A stretch of 64,000 nucleotides of DNA from a virus, in the IMG/VR virus record IMGVR_UViG_3300047157_000068, positions 51,837 through 115,836 of that record; one strand, written 5' to 3'. Of this stretch, positions 1 to 7,417 are shown piece after piece. Position 1 is the stretch's first letter, and every line of letters begins with the position of its first letter. The notes below the pieces were generated by a model. That model searched no databases. It was not told the DNA's origin and worked only from the letters and a program-made list of their open reading frames with translations. A program made the translations under genes and the position numbers.

Positions 1-1014
1 GATAAATAATCCTGCCATACCAATTGCTCCCTCAGCATCCATTAGATTTGTTTCTACAGCATATATATCATTAGCACTTGGATTAAGTATCATTTCTTTT
101 AATGGACCACATTGTTCTAAATCACCCACTGATCCAGCAGCTATAAACATACCTGTAGTCATCATACCGGATGACATTGCAGGACGCAAATACTCATATG
201 TCTGCATCATGTTTTTAGCAATTCCTGCCTCCTCATGAAAGAAATATGTACATGGACCCCCTACCCCTGTAGTAGCATTCTTTTCAAATGAAGCACCTTG
301 TATCTTTGATTTGAGACCTCTTGATGTTTTTCTATTGTTTACTTTGACCTCAATTTGCTGTTGCCATAGTAAAACCTTTTCAGGATTACTTGGTCTATAC
401 CATGCGGTATGTTCATTAAGAAATGTTTTATATTCTTCTAAAAACTTCCATGAACCTTTATCATTAATATAATCTTTTAATGATGCTCCTACTTTACAAA
501 TTGAACCTTCTTCAAACCAATATTGATTTATAATCTTACCCATATGAAAATATGAGGATGCTATCTGACGTTTTTTAAGTATTGCAGAATGCTGATTATT
601 TAACTCAGCTAATAGCTCATATAAAGCCATGTGATACTGTGCATCTCTTACCTTAGCAAAACCATAATGCTTTTCTTCTTTATCAAATATTGGTAAGAAG
701 TTTAACCACATGTAATAATCTCTAGTTAAATACCATTCATTATCACCATCTTTATATATAACTCCTACTCTACATTTATTTTTTTGATCTTCCCAATAAG
801 CAGTAAAATCTTTTGATCTAAATGGCTTATTACAATAAAACCCTTGCTCATTAAATACCCTTGCCTCTTTATTAAATTCAAAAGCTATTTTAGTAAAATT
901 ATATTTACCAGGTTCTTTAAAAATACTATATAGATATTCTGCAAAGTCTTCATCACTTTTAAATGATGTTACATCCCACTTTCCATTTTCATATGTAGGT
1001 ATGATTCTACTCAT
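1..1014 (-). CDS. Terminase large subunit (TerL), C-terminus beyond left edge
   Basis: The ATP-driven DNA-packaging motor and nuclease. The start is at 1014 on the minus strand and the frame stays open to base 1, so 338 N-terminal residues are visible. A deviant Walker A-like stretch, LKKRQIASS, lies near residues 146-154. An acidic Walker B, TYFFHEEAG, lies near 256-264, and a coupling-motif-like IAAGSVG near 291-297. This is the usual order of a phage terminase ATPase. The RNase H-like nuclease domain would lie outside the window. The start overlaps the end of the GroES-like gene by 8 bases, so the two are translated from one message. The portal and capsid genes are expected further left. 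The family call rests on motifs and context. Confidence 0.85.
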   Translation of the reverse strand, partial: MSRIIPTYENGKWDVTSFKSDEDFAEYLYSIFKEPGKYNFTKIAFEFNKEARVFNEQGFYCNKPFRSKDFTAYWEDQKNKCRVGVIYKDGDNEWYLTRDYYMWLNFLPIFDKEEKHYGFAKVRDAQYHMALYELLAELNNQHSAILKKRQIASSYFHMGKIINQYWFEEGSICKVGASLKDYINDKGSWKFLEEYKTFLNEHTAWYRPSNPEKVLLWQQQIEVKVNNRKTSRGLKSKIQGASFEKNATTGVGGPCTYFFHEEAGIAKNMMQTYEYLRPAMSSGMMTTGMFIAAGSVGDLEQCGPLKEMILNPSANDIYAVETNLMDAEGAIGMAGLFI

Positions 1015-1285
1015 ATCTTATGATAGCATATACATCACCTACTTGTAATAACAAATGATCTTCTCCTTGGTGTTTCATTGGTGTAGGCATTGCATGTTCT
1101 GCATATTGAACAACATCACCTATTTGTATTTCAGTAACCTCATCACCTCTACCTACCACTTTACCTTGAAATGTTTGCTTAAGTGCTATCTCAGGTAGAT
1201 ATAACCCTGACTTAGTTTTTGTTTCTGGTTTTATCTCTTTTATTAAGAGTTTCATCCCTACTGGTACTACTACTTGATTTTTCAT
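1007..1285 (-). CDS. GroES-like co-chaperonin
   Basis: A small beta-barrel co-chaperonin that would cap host GroEL during folding of capsid proteins. The 92-residue form starting MKNQVVVPVGMKLLIKEI matches the GroES beginning (a K-P-x-G-D-R-V-L-I-K-like pattern). It has the mobile-loop-like segment TKTKSGLYLPE, followed by GKVVGRGDEV and IGDVVQYAEHA, and the terminal V-Y-A-I-I-R. An in-frame ATG at 1324 would add 13 residues (MNRNLIINQQIKK) that do not look like GroES, so 1285 is preferred. It lies between a 172-residue protein gene and terL, a typical place for a morphogenesis chaperone. The fold is fairly clear; the host partner is inferred. Confidence 0.75.
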   Translation of the reverse strand: MKNQVVVPVGMKLLIKEIKPETKTKSGLYLPEIALKQTFQGKVVGRGDEVTEIQIGDVVQYAEHAMPTPMKHQGEDHLLLQVGDVYAIIRYE

Positions 1286-1364
1286 TTTTTTTATTTGTTG
1301 ATTTATAATTAAATTCCGGTTCATCCCAATAGCAAAATAACCATTGTGTTTTGTTTTTACTCAT
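1212..1364 (-). CDS. Possible 50-residue protein overlapping the GroES-like gene
   Basis: An ATG directly follows the TAG of the 172-residue gene and opens a 50-codon frame beginning MSKNKTQWLFCYWDEPEF and ending in a Lys/Asn/Ser-rich tail. Its second half overlaps the GroES-like gene in another frame. The aromatic, acidic N-terminus looks protein-like, but the tail could be noise. Expression is uncertain and no function can be given. Confidence 0.3.
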   Translation of the reverse strand: MSKNKTQWLFCYWDEPEFNYKSTNKKNEKSSSSTSRDETLNKRDKTRNKN

Positions 1365-1883
1365 CTACATTTGATCATAAGCAAGTCCTGCACCTCCACG
1401 TACTGAGCTTTCTTGTTCTTGTCTCATATCTGTAAATGCACCTTTATATGACTGTCTTATATTTTCAAACTTAGCAGCTGCATTTACCATAGCATTGATA
1501 TTTCCGTCTCTACCGTGTTCTATTGCCGTAACTTCCATATACTTAGCCAATCTATCTAACATAGATTTTATACCTACATATGCTCTATATGTTGGAGTTT
1601 CATATAATTTCTTACACATATCTAAAGCATATCTTATTTTACTGTCTTCAGGAGATTCTTCAAGTTGTATTTCTTCTATAATTATATCCTCTTTTTCATG
1701 TTCAGGTAAATTAAAAAAAGGATTTAGATCAGGATTAGGACATGACATATAAAATAAATATTGGTATACTGCCATATGTGTATCAGGATATTCTTCCATT
1801 ATACCTTTTAAAAATGGTAATGCATAACAGTGTTCTGTTAATACAACTTTACTATTTTGAATATCAAATAATCTTATCACCAT
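1365..1883 (-). CDS. Hypothetical protein, 172 residues (small-terminase candidate)
   Basis: Not recognised. It is mostly charged and helical, with an acidic stretch EHEKEDIIIEEIQLEESPED near the middle and a Gln/Glu-rich C-terminus ending RGGAGLAYDQM. The frame ends one base before the next small ORF and begins on the last base of the preceding stop, so it is tightly coupled in the packaging operon. A helical protein of this size encoded just before TerL could be the small terminase subunit, but no DNA-binding motif is visible, so this is a positional guess only. Confidence 0.6.
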   Translation of the reverse strand: MVIRLFDIQNSKVVLTEHCYALPFLKGIMEEYPDTHMAVYQYLFYMSCPNPDLNPFFNLPEHEKEDIIIEEIQLEESPEDSKIRYALDMCKKLYETPTYRAYVGIKSMLDRLAKYMEVTAIEHGRDGNINAMVNAAAKFENIRQSYKGAFTDMRQEQESSVRGGAGLAYDQM

Positions 1884-2164
1884 TATTTATTTATTTTTTG
1901 AAATGTTAATACATCTTTTTTTAATTCTTCATATCCAATAACTAAAATGATTGGTTTAGTTTGACCAAATAGCAATACTTCTGCATGTGTATTCTGAAAC
2001 TTATCTGTAGCTACATGAAAGTATTCTTTAAACCACACTACTTTACCTAGATCAATACATATTTTTGTTTGCTCAAATCTAAAATCAGTAGGTACTTTAG
2101 ATTTTCTTGATTGTATTTCTACTGCTGCTGTATATTCTTTCATAGTTTGTTGTCTTTTAACCAC
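1883..2164 (-). CDS. Hypothetical protein, 93 residues
   Basis: Not recognised. A compact alpha/beta-looking protein with a basic N-terminus (KRQQTMKEYTAAVEIQSRKSK) and a hydrophobic strand, HAEVLLFGQTKPIILVIGYEE. It overlaps the end of the upstream nuclease gene by 25 bases, indicating translational coupling inside the minus-strand late operon. No catalytic motif, membrane segment or signal peptide is seen. Confidence 0.55.
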   Translation of the reverse strand: MVKRQQTMKEYTAAVEIQSRKSKVPTDFRFEQTKICIDLGKVVWFKEYFHVATDKFQNTHAEVLLFGQTKPIILVIGYEELKKDVLTFQKINK

Positions 2165-2955
2165 ATTATAATAGAATTAACTTCATCCTTTAGATATGGT
2201 AGTTCATAGATTTTAATATTTTCTAAAACTGGCTCTCCATTTACATGTTCATTAATAGGATAACCATTAGCATCTTCACCAACTTGTTTAAACTTTACAT
2301 GTTGTATAGTTAGTTTGCCTATTTTTAATTTAGGGTTGTGCTTTTTAATAATATACGCATAAATACTGAGCTGTAAGTTATAATGATTTAAATTACAATC
2401 ATCTAAATGATTAACAGGCTTATACATTTTATTAGTTATTCCTTCCCAATTAGTAAATCCTTTTTCTTTTATTTCTTTATTTGTCTTGTAATCATTGATA
2501 TTTATGTAACCATTAACTACTTCAACTACATCTGCTTGACCACATAAACCAACTGATTTTAAATATACTAAATGTTCAGGATAAACTCCTTCATCAAGTT
2601 TTTGCTTTGGTGCAATTTTAATTCCTTGTTCATCAATAATAGGTTTAATGATAGGAACTTCCACACCATGTCTACCAATTGTTTTAAGATCTAGCATATC
2701 CGCTTCTCTTTGGTTATGATAAAAGTTACCAAGTTTAATTGCTCTTTCAGTTTCACCATCCCATGCAGCAATAATCTCTTTTGGTGTCATACCATACCAC
2801 TTAGATCTTTTATTCTTAGATGATTTTTTGGCTTGACCATCTCTATCAAACTTAGGTTTAAACTTAGCAATGAATGATGTTACACTTAGCCAGTTTATTT
2901 TTTCTTCGTTAGTGCTTTCATACACATGACCTTCTTCTATAAATTTTAGTCCCAT
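2140..2955 (-). CDS. PD-(D/E)XK nuclease (Cas4/RecB-like)
   Basis: A 271-residue nuclease of the PD-(D/E)XK superfamily. The signature is GLCGQADVVEV with D142, followed by the hydrophobic strand ININD-Y-K with D155 and K157. A later QLSIYAYII corresponds to the Gln/Tyr helix common in RecB/Cas4-type exonucleases. The N-terminal part, with FIEEGHVYES and SVTSFIAKFKPKF and a GNFYHNQREADML segment, resembles the family region before the catalytic core. It would cleave DNA with two metal ions; a role in DNA processing at packaging or in host DNA breakdown is inferred from its place in the terL operon. There is a clear gap upstream (2956-3033), so an internal promoter is possible. Confidence 0.75.
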   Translation of the reverse strand: MGLKFIEEGHVYESTNEEKINWLSVTSFIAKFKPKFDRDGQAKKSSKNKRSKWYGMTPKEIIAAWDGETERAIKLGNFYHNQREADMLDLKTIGRHGVEVPIIKPIIDEQGIKIAPKQKLDEGVYPEHLVYLKSVGLCGQADVVEVVNGYININDYKTNKEIKEKGFTNWEGITNKMYKPVNHLDDCNLNHYNLQLSIYAYIIKKHNPKLKIGKLTIQHVKFKQVGEDANGYPINEHVNGEPVLENIKIYELPYLKDEVNSIIMWLKDNKL

Positions 2956-3033
2956 ATCTATGATATTGTAGTATACCAGTATGAGTTAGTATTCTTTATC
3001 TCTAAAGAAGTTACAGTATCATTGTATACATAG

Positions 3034-3369
3034 TTAATTATTAATTTCATTATCTTCTATTTGTTTTGTTATTAATTCTTCTTGTTCTTCTGATGTATAT
3101 GAATCCCAATATCCTTTTGGACACTCAGAAGATAAAGATCTTACTTTAAAAGCTAAACTGCAACCACAACTTGCACAACAAGGCTGAGTACCAGGAGCCA
3201 TACACTTATCACCTCCTGCATCAAATAAAGAACATTTGATACAAACCTGAAATCTATCAGTTGCTACTGCTTCAATGTGTTCTTTTTTAAAAATGCTATT
3301 CTTAATTCCTTCTGCAATTTTATCTGCATTTTTAAATACATCAAGATATTTACTCCACTTCCCTTTCAT
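3034..3369 (-). CDS. Cysteine-rich zinc-binding protein
   Basis: A 111-residue protein whose centre carries two CxxC-type clusters, CIKCSLF and CCASCGC, with further cysteines in KCMAPGTQPC and SECPKGYW. This spacing suggests one or two zinc ribbons. The C-terminus is acidic (SEEQEELITKQIEDNE). It overlaps the IHF/HU gene by 20 bases. Small zinc-ribbon proteins of this kind occur in late operons of Bacteroidota phages, but the exact family is not recognised. No enzyme motif is seen. Confidence 0.6.
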   Translation of the reverse strand: MKGKWSKYLDVFKNADKIAEGIKNSIFKKEHIEAVATDRFQVCIKCSLFDAGGDKCMAPGTQPCCASCGCSLAFKVRSLSSECPKGYWDSYTSEEQEELITKQIEDNEINN

Positions 3370-3715
3370 TTCTAAATTCTTTTTTCTTTAGTATGTCTTT
3401 TTCTAATTGATCCATAGCGGCATTCATTTGCTTTATGTTATTGTGAATTTCTTCACTTTGTGCAAAACCGTTATATGTTCTTTTAGTTATATTACCCAAT
3501 AAACTTTTGTTTTTTAAAATAGCCTTTTCAAGTTTATTTTTTCTTAGGTAAAATGTACCTAATCCATCTATATTTATTCTAGGATAAGCTAAGGTTGAAA
3601 GTTTCTTTCTAACTTTTGCATAATAAAATGATATAAAATCATCTACAACTGATGGATGAACTCCAACCTCATCTGCAATACCCTTTCTCAAGTCTTTATG
3701 ATTCTTCGGATTCAC
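3350..3715 (-). CDS. IHF/HU-family DNA-bending protein
   Basis: 121 residues with the histone-like fold. The N-terminal helices (DLRKGIADEVGVHPSVVDDFISFYYAKV) and the beta segment YPRINIDGLGTFYLRKNKLEKAI match HU/IHF, in which the arm region contacts the minor groove. The C-terminus adds a helical charged extension beyond the usual ~95 residues. IHF-type subunits encoded near structural genes are a recurrent feature of crAss-like phages. It may act in DNA compaction, packaging or promoter architecture; which one is inference. It overlaps both neighbours. Confidence 0.75.
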   Translation of the reverse strand: MNPKNHKDLRKGIADEVGVHPSVVDDFISFYYAKVRKKLSTLAYPRINIDGLGTFYLRKNKLEKAILKNKSLLGNITKRTYNGFAQSEEIHNNIKQMNAAMDQLEKDILKKKEFRNEREVE

Positions 3716-4067
3716 GGCCTAATATTTTATAGTCTAATAAAACTAGACCATTGGATTGAACATTAATATTAGGATTTAATTTAATTGTTTTTTTATTGTG
3801 TCCCGTTTTAATCAATAAACCCTTTTTTTCTGCCTTAGTAATAGCATTTCTAGCAGATTGTGCACTTTTAAATATGTTAGTTTCAACAGTATTAGTGCAA
3901 AATTTAGTTAATTCAACGCCTTTTTGTTTTGCTAATTCACTTAAAAAATCTAAGTCAGAATTACTTATACGTATATCATTAAAGAAACAATATGTGACTA
4001 TCTGATACTTTATTGATACATTGATATCTACTTGGTGCTTAAGATCTACTTTATTTACTAGTGCCAT
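3696..4067 (-). CDS. Winged-helix-like DNA-binding protein (putative)
   Basis: 123 residues. The middle, LDFLSELAKQKGVELTKFCTN followed by SAQSARNAITKAEKKGLLIKTG and a Lys/Asn strand, reads like a helix-turn-helix plus wing: a recognition helix with SARNAITKAEKKG, then short strands. It overlaps the IHF-like gene by 20 bases and follows the amidase gene by 2 bases. It may be a late transcription regulator or a structural protein. The HTH reading is moderate and the function unknown. Confidence 0.5.
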   Translation of the reverse strand: MALVNKVDLKHQVDINVSIKYQIVTYCFFNDIRISNSDLDFLSELAKQKGVELTKFCTNTVETNIFKSAQSARNAITKAEKKGLLIKTGHNKKTIKLNPNINVQSNGLVLLDYKILGRESEES

Positions 4068-4068
4068 T

Positions 4069-4992
4069 TTATAAACTCATTATCATATCAACAAAATCAG
4101 GATGAGGATAACAATCCATCTTTCCTTTTCTAACATTGGTATGTGTTAACAATCCTTTGACTTTACCGTAATATGCATCTTCTTGAAAATCAAATCCTTT
4201 TGTTGGACCAAACTTTTTTATGTATTGCTTTAATCCAAGTCTTATGTCTATCTCATCTCTTTCAGCAACATACTTAATCCACTTTTCAGTTTCTTTAATC
4301 TGTTCATCTGAGTAGTTATGCCAATGTAATTTACCTTTAAAATGCTCAGGTAACTCACATACTTGTTCTTTAATACATTTAGAACCTACATAAGTAGTAA
4401 GATCTTTACTATCTAAGTAGCCCATATTACATATTTCTAATCCTACAGAATGACGGTTCATATAACCAGATCCTGTTCTACCTAAATGCCAACCCTGACA
4501 TCCTTCTGGAAATGCCTGAACCATAACACCATTAAATTCATCATCACCATTTCTATGATTAATACCACCTAAAACAAATTCAGTAGCAATTCTACCTCTT
4601 GAATCTCTTCCCCAGTGATCAATACATCTGTATGGGTTTGGGTTTCCTGCTGTATGATGTAAAAATATATAGTGATTTTTTATTGGGCCTTTAATATATT
4701 CTCCTTTAGGTAAATAATGTCTGTGGATTACTTGATCAAATCTTGTAGTAAAATACTGTGATGTTGAATCAGTATCCTCATCTATTGCCTCATCTATAGT
4801 ATACTCCATGTTAAGTACTAATACCCACATGTCTGCATCAACTACTCCAGTCACCATTAGACCTTTGTCTAATTGAAATCTTTCTACAGCTTTTTCTGTT
4901 AAGGGTCCAAAGACCCCATCTGCGGTAAGTCCTAATGCTGTCTGTAGAGTTTTTACATCAGAACCTCTGCTACCTTTCTTAAGCTGTTTCAC
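4069..4992 (-). CDS. Endolysin: N-acetylmuramoyl-L-alanine amidase with peptidoglycan-binding domain
   Basis: A 307-residue lysis enzyme that cuts the amide bond between muramic acid and L-alanine. Residues 1-60 form a PG_binding_1 domain (GSRGSDVKTLQTALGLTADG, then VFGPLTEKAVERFQ). From about 105 an Amidase_2 (T7 lysozyme) fold follows, with the zinc-ligand segment FLHHTAG, a GWHLGRTGSG loop, and a C-terminal ligand region LTHTNVRKGKMDC, where His and Cys would complete the zinc site as in T7 lysozyme. There is no signal peptide, so export depends on a holin. Its start overlaps the end of the 103-residue gene by 14 bases. Confidence 0.88.
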   Translation of the reverse strand: MKQLKKGSRGSDVKTLQTALGLTADGVFGPLTEKAVERFQLDKGLMVTGVVDADMWVLVLNMEYTIDEAIDEDTDSTSQYFTTRFDQVIHRHYLPKGEYIKGPIKNHYIFLHHTAGNPNPYRCIDHWGRDSRGRIATEFVLGGINHRNGDDEFNGVMVQAFPEGCQGWHLGRTGSGYMNRHSVGLEICNMGYLDSKDLTTYVGSKCIKEQVCELPEHFKGKLHWHNYSDEQIKETEKWIKYVAERDEIDIRLGLKQYIKKFGPTKGFDFQEDAYYGKVKGLLTHTNVRKGKMDCYPHPDFVDMIMSL

Positions 4993-5290
4993 CTTGCATT
5001 GCTTTTACCATTGCTTCTTGAAATGCTTTACCTTCTTCTGTATTAGGATCTGGAGCACCTTCACCTTTTTGAGCAGCATACTGTTGAGCCATAAACATTT
5101 GAGCTTGCATACGCTCTGCTCTAGCTTTTTCAATAGCAGCTAAAAGTGTTTCATAATCTGCTTGAACTTCTAAATGAGGAATGTTGTCTTTGTAGAATTG
5201 AGTTATCTCTTCTCTACGTGCTGCCATTTCTTCTTTTGACATTTCTGGATTAGTATCCTGAAGATTTGGGTTGGTTTTTGAATTTGACAT
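4979..5290 (-). CDS. Hypothetical helical protein, 103 residues
   Basis: Not recognised. A disordered Asn/Ser/Thr-rich N-terminus is followed by a long, Ala/Met/Gln-rich helix (KARAERMQAQMFMAQQYAAQ) and an acidic C-terminus. This composition is typical of small virion or scaffold-associated proteins. It is co-transcribed with and overlaps the endolysin gene. An AT-rich gap of 60 bases (5291-5350) separates it from the previous gene and could hold a promoter, although no clear element was found. Confidence 0.5.
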   Translation of the reverse strand: MSNSKTNPNLQDTNPEMSKEEMAARREEITQFYKDNIPHLEVQADYETLLAAIEKARAERMQAQMFMAQQYAAQKGEGAPDPNTEEGKAFQEAMVKAMQGETA

Positions 5291-5350
5291 GTTACTGTTT
5301 TTAAAGTTAATAAAAACAAAAGTAACAAAAATAGTTTAAATAAAAAAAGT

Positions 5351-5611
5351 TTAGATAGTTATTTTAGAAACCGTATTACGTCTAAGTACGTCAATTAACA
5401 TTTTGGCTTCCGAATATTGCCATATTTTGATTGTCATTGCAGGATCTTGAATATACCATCCTCCATCTTCTTCAGCTTCATCATTACCTCCAGTATGAAA
5501 CAGCATGTCTCCAAATTCAATGCTAAAATAATAATATCCTTCTGGCCAATCATCATCTTCATGATGACCCATTTTAGTAAATCCTAGTTCTTTCAAATTT
5601 GCTGCTGTCAT
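5351..5611 (-). CDS. Hypothetical acidic protein, 86 residues
   Basis: Not recognised. It is strongly acidic and aromatic (HHEDDDWPEGYYYFSIEFGDM, then GNDEAEEDGGWYIQD) with a short helical end. It is soluble, with no signal peptide or membrane segment. It begins 3 bases after the DUF6321-like gene ends, so it belongs to the same transcript. Confidence 0.5.
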   Translation of the reverse strand: MTAANLKELGFTKMGHHEDDDWPEGYYYFSIEFGDMLFHTGGNDEAEEDGGWYIQDPAMTIKIWQYSEAKMLIDVLRRNTVSKITI

Positions 5612-5614
5612 ATC

Positions 5615-5908
5615 CTACCATTTAACTTTGTCTGCCCAGTAAGCAGCAGACATTTTGCCTTTCTTTATGTTTTTGCCATGCCTAGCCTTAAAACTTTTAC
5701 GTTTAGCTTTCATTTTAGCTGACTCACCTGCTTTTGGTTTACCGGCAGTCTTTGCACCCTTTTGTCCAAAACGTATAGTCTTAATCTTGTCTCCTTCTTT
5801 GGCTACAACAATATGAGATTTCTTTGGGTGTCCTGGTGTACGTTTAGGCTTGTTATATCCTGATACACCAGCTTTAGCTAATCTACTATCTTTTTTCTTA
5901 ACTGCCAT
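5615..5908 (-). CDS. Small lysine-rich phage protein, DUF6321-like
   Basis: 97 residues, extremely basic. The pattern SGYNKPKRTPGHPKKSHIV, then KTIRFGQKGAKTAGKP, and finally KSFKARHGKNIKKGKMSAAYWADKVKW matches a small protein family found widely in marine phages, which I recall as DUF6321. The biochemical role is unknown. The charge suggests binding to packaged DNA or RNA. Its stop shares a base with the start of the DUF5872-like gene, so these two are coupled. Confidence 0.6.
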   Translation of the reverse strand: MAVKKKDSRLAKAGVSGYNKPKRTPGHPKKSHIVVAKEGDKIKTIRFGQKGAKTAGKPKAGESAKMKAKRKSFKARHGKNIKKGKMSAAYWADKVKW

Positions 5909-6150
5909 TATCTTTTCTTTCCTTTATGCAAACCATGTTTTGCGTGTTGTTTACCTTTCTTGGTAGCAGCACGTTTCTTTGCATTAGCTGCAGCCAATTT
6001 CTTTTTACCTTTCTTAGTACTCTTAAGTTTAGATATAGTTCTAGAAGGTGCATATACCTCTCCGGTTTCGGAAGATTTCTTTCCGCTTGCCGTTCTCCAT
6101 TTCTGCTTAGTCCATCTAGTTAGACTTTTTTGTTGTTTAGTCTTTGCCAT
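5908..6150 (-). CDS. Small lysine-rich phage protein, DUF5872-like
   Basis: 80 residues. The N-terminal motif LTRWTKQKWRTASGKKSSETG, then EVYAPSRTISKL, resembles the DUF5872 domain. The rest is almost entirely Lys/Ala/Gly and His, like a histone tail (KKGKKKLAAANAKKRAATKK). It is probably a nucleic-acid-condensing protein, possibly in the virion; this is inference from charge. One-base overlaps join it to both neighbours. Confidence 0.58.
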   Translation of the reverse strand: MAKTKQQKSLTRWTKQKWRTASGKKSSETGEVYAPSRTISKLKSTKKGKKKLAAANAKKRAATKKGKQHAKHGLHKGKKR

Positions 6151-6371
6151 TACTTACATCTTGATTCTTGTAGCCTAATAATTTCTTTTTCTAATTCTAC
6201 AATCTTATCTTCCGATTCATTGATCATTTTTATTTTTTTTTCTAGCCTAGATTCTAGTACAATCATATCATCTGATAATTGTGCTATTTGGCTATATGCT
6301 ATACCCATTGTGAATATAATACCTATGATCCAGATTATATTACCAATATTTAGCGTTAGGTCTTTCATCAT
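6150..6371 (-). CDS. Small membrane protein with coiled coil (spanin-like architecture)
   Basis: 73 residues. One transmembrane segment near residues 10-28 (IGNIIWIIGIIFTMGIAYS) is followed by a long heptad-like, Glu/Lys-rich helix up to the C-terminus. This N-in anchor plus periplasmic coiled coil is the architecture of an inner-membrane spanin, and it lies a few genes from the endolysin. However, the classic partner overlap is absent, so a tail or membrane-scaffold role is equally possible. Confidence 0.5.
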   Translation of the reverse strand: MMKDLTLNIGNIIWIIGIIFTMGIAYSQIAQLSDDMIVLESRLEKKIKMINESEDKIVELEKEIIRLQESRCK

Positions 6372-6574
6372 TTCTTGGATTTGTATCCACCTCCGTTAGC
6401 TTTGTAACGTTTAGCAAGCATTTGAGCTTTACGTGCAGACCATTGACCCGGTGCACCACCTTTACTACCAGCCTTGATAGAATTAAATAATCTTTTACGC
6501 ATTCCCGGTTTAGTGTAGTTACCACTACTATTTACGGTACTTTTCTTTTTAGTTGTTTTTCTTTTTAATGCCAT
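6368..6574 (-). CDS. Small basic protein, 68 residues
   Basis: A third lysine/arginine-rich small protein in the block: a KRKTTKKKS start, then NYTKPGMRKRLFNSIKAGSK and GGAPGQWSARKAQMLAKRYKA. The TKPGxRKRLF...GGxPGQWSARKAQ pattern is one I have seen in aquatic phages, with no known function. No membrane segment. It overlaps the following gene by 4 bases (ATGA type). Confidence 0.52.
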   Translation of the reverse strand: MALKRKTTKKKSTVNSSGNYTKPGMRKRLFNSIKAGSKGGAPGQWSARKAQMLAKRYKANGGGYKSKK

Positions 6575-6578
6575 AACT

Positions 6579-6902
6579 TTATGCTTTGTATGTTTCTGGA
6601 TACGCCTTAAACATTATATCTCTTAATTTTGCACACTTTTCATAGTCTTCTTCTTCTACGAAGTACGCTATTATATTTTCTAATTCTTCAAGTTTTGGTC
6701 CGTTATCTGGATCATAAGCCATCACTAATTCTTTTCCTTCACTGAATTGACTTGATATAAGTTCGTCAAAAGTTATTTCTCCGGCCAGCAACATCCAAGC
6801 ATTATTGTATGCAGTATCTAATATAATAGCATCCATTTGCATTTGTTGTATATCTGACAGTCCACCCCCTTCTGTCTTATCATTATCATCCCAGTCTGCC
6901 AT
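6579..6902 (-). CDS. Hypothetical acidic protein with UVR-like motif
   Basis: 107 residues, acidic throughout. The end LENIIAYFVEEEDYEKCAKLRDIMF resembles the short UVR helical-hairpin motif (E-D-Y-E-x-A-x-x-L-R-D), a protein-protein contact module known in UvrB/UvrC and Clp regulators. This is the first gene of the minus-strand late operon. The region upstream (6903-7417) should hold its promoter. Function unknown. Confidence 0.5.
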   Translation of the reverse strand: MADWDDNDKTEGGGLSDIQQMQMDAIILDTAYNNAWMLLAGEITFDELISSQFSEGKELVMAYDPDNGPKLEELENIIAYFVEEEDYEKCAKLRDIMFKAYPETYKA

Positions 6903-7063
6903 ATCATTTTATTTAGTGAGTAACTCTTCTATAAGAACAATATACTAAATTTAAAAATCCTATGAAAATTTTTCTAGCACAACATGCCCCCGCCTACTGT
7001 AAAATTGTCCCTACGCCCCACCAAAAAATTGTGTGTTTGGCACTTTCAAGAGGTATTACTGTA

Positions 7064-7077
7064 CTGCTCCCCAACTA
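7064..7077 (+). repeat. CTGCTCCCNAACTA motif, copy 1
   Basis: CTGCTCCC-C-AACTA. The same 14-base consensus recurs at 7321 and 7928. This copy lacks an obvious hairpin directly upstream, unlike the other two. Confidence 0.55.
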
Positions 7078-7133
7078 AGTTTTGCACCGGTGGTACCCCC
7101 TATCAACATTGGCTACTGCTGTGCAACTTGTGT

Positions 7134-7242
7134 AGAGATACAAAACAAGTGTACTAAAAAATAAAATGTACACATCTGTATCTCTCACAACGGAGTAGTG
7201 TAGTGCTACTGTGTCAACGTAAGTATCTACTGAATATCAGTA
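7134..7242 (+). ncRNA. Candidate structured RNA (nested stem-loops)
   Basis: AGAGATAC (7134-7141) pairs perfectly with GTATCTCT (7178-7185) and encloses GTGTAC/GTACAC (7149-7154 with 7168-7173). It is followed by AGTAG/CTACT (7194-7198 with 7206-7210) and TACTGA/TCAGTA (7228-7233 with 7237-7242). Four perfect stems in about 110 noncoding bases suggest a folded RNA or an operator array. The strand is assumed from the downstream plus-strand genes. Confidence 0.4.
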
Positions 7243-7302
7243 CATCATTGATTTGTTTGTATTCATCAGTAACTATAGTACGTACACACACTCACTACAT
7301 AA

Positions 7303-7334
7303 AGGCATTTTCCAATGCCTCTGCTCCCAAACTA
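7303..7334 (+). ncRNA. UUCC-loop hairpin with motif copy 2
   Basis: A 7-bp perfect stem AGGCATT/AATGCCT (7303-7309 and 7314-7320) closes a TTCC loop and is followed at once by CTGCTCCC-A-AACTA (7321-7334). The element ends about 80 bases before the ATG at 7418. A second copy with a different stem sequence but the same loop and tail follows that gene. Confidence 0.55.
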
Positions 7335-7417
7335 TATAACGCATAGGTAATTATGCTTAATAAACTTTCAGTAAATGTATTACCACATTTATAATCAAAA
7401 ATTAAATATTAAACATT

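Larger units (their letters stand above)
6903..7417. promoter_or_regulatory. Divergent noncoding region with structured segments
   Basis: 515 bases without a credible gene separate the minus-strand late block from the plus-strand early block. Parts are clearly richer in GC than normal spacers here. I see one copy of a CTGCTCCCNAACTA motif (7064-7077) and nested inverted repeats at 7134-7185. Short perfect hairpins lie at 7194-7210 and 7228-7242. A UUCC hairpin followed by a second motif copy lies at 7303-7334. Promoters for both directions are expected here, but no TAnnTTTG element was found close to either gene start. Confidence 0.6.
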
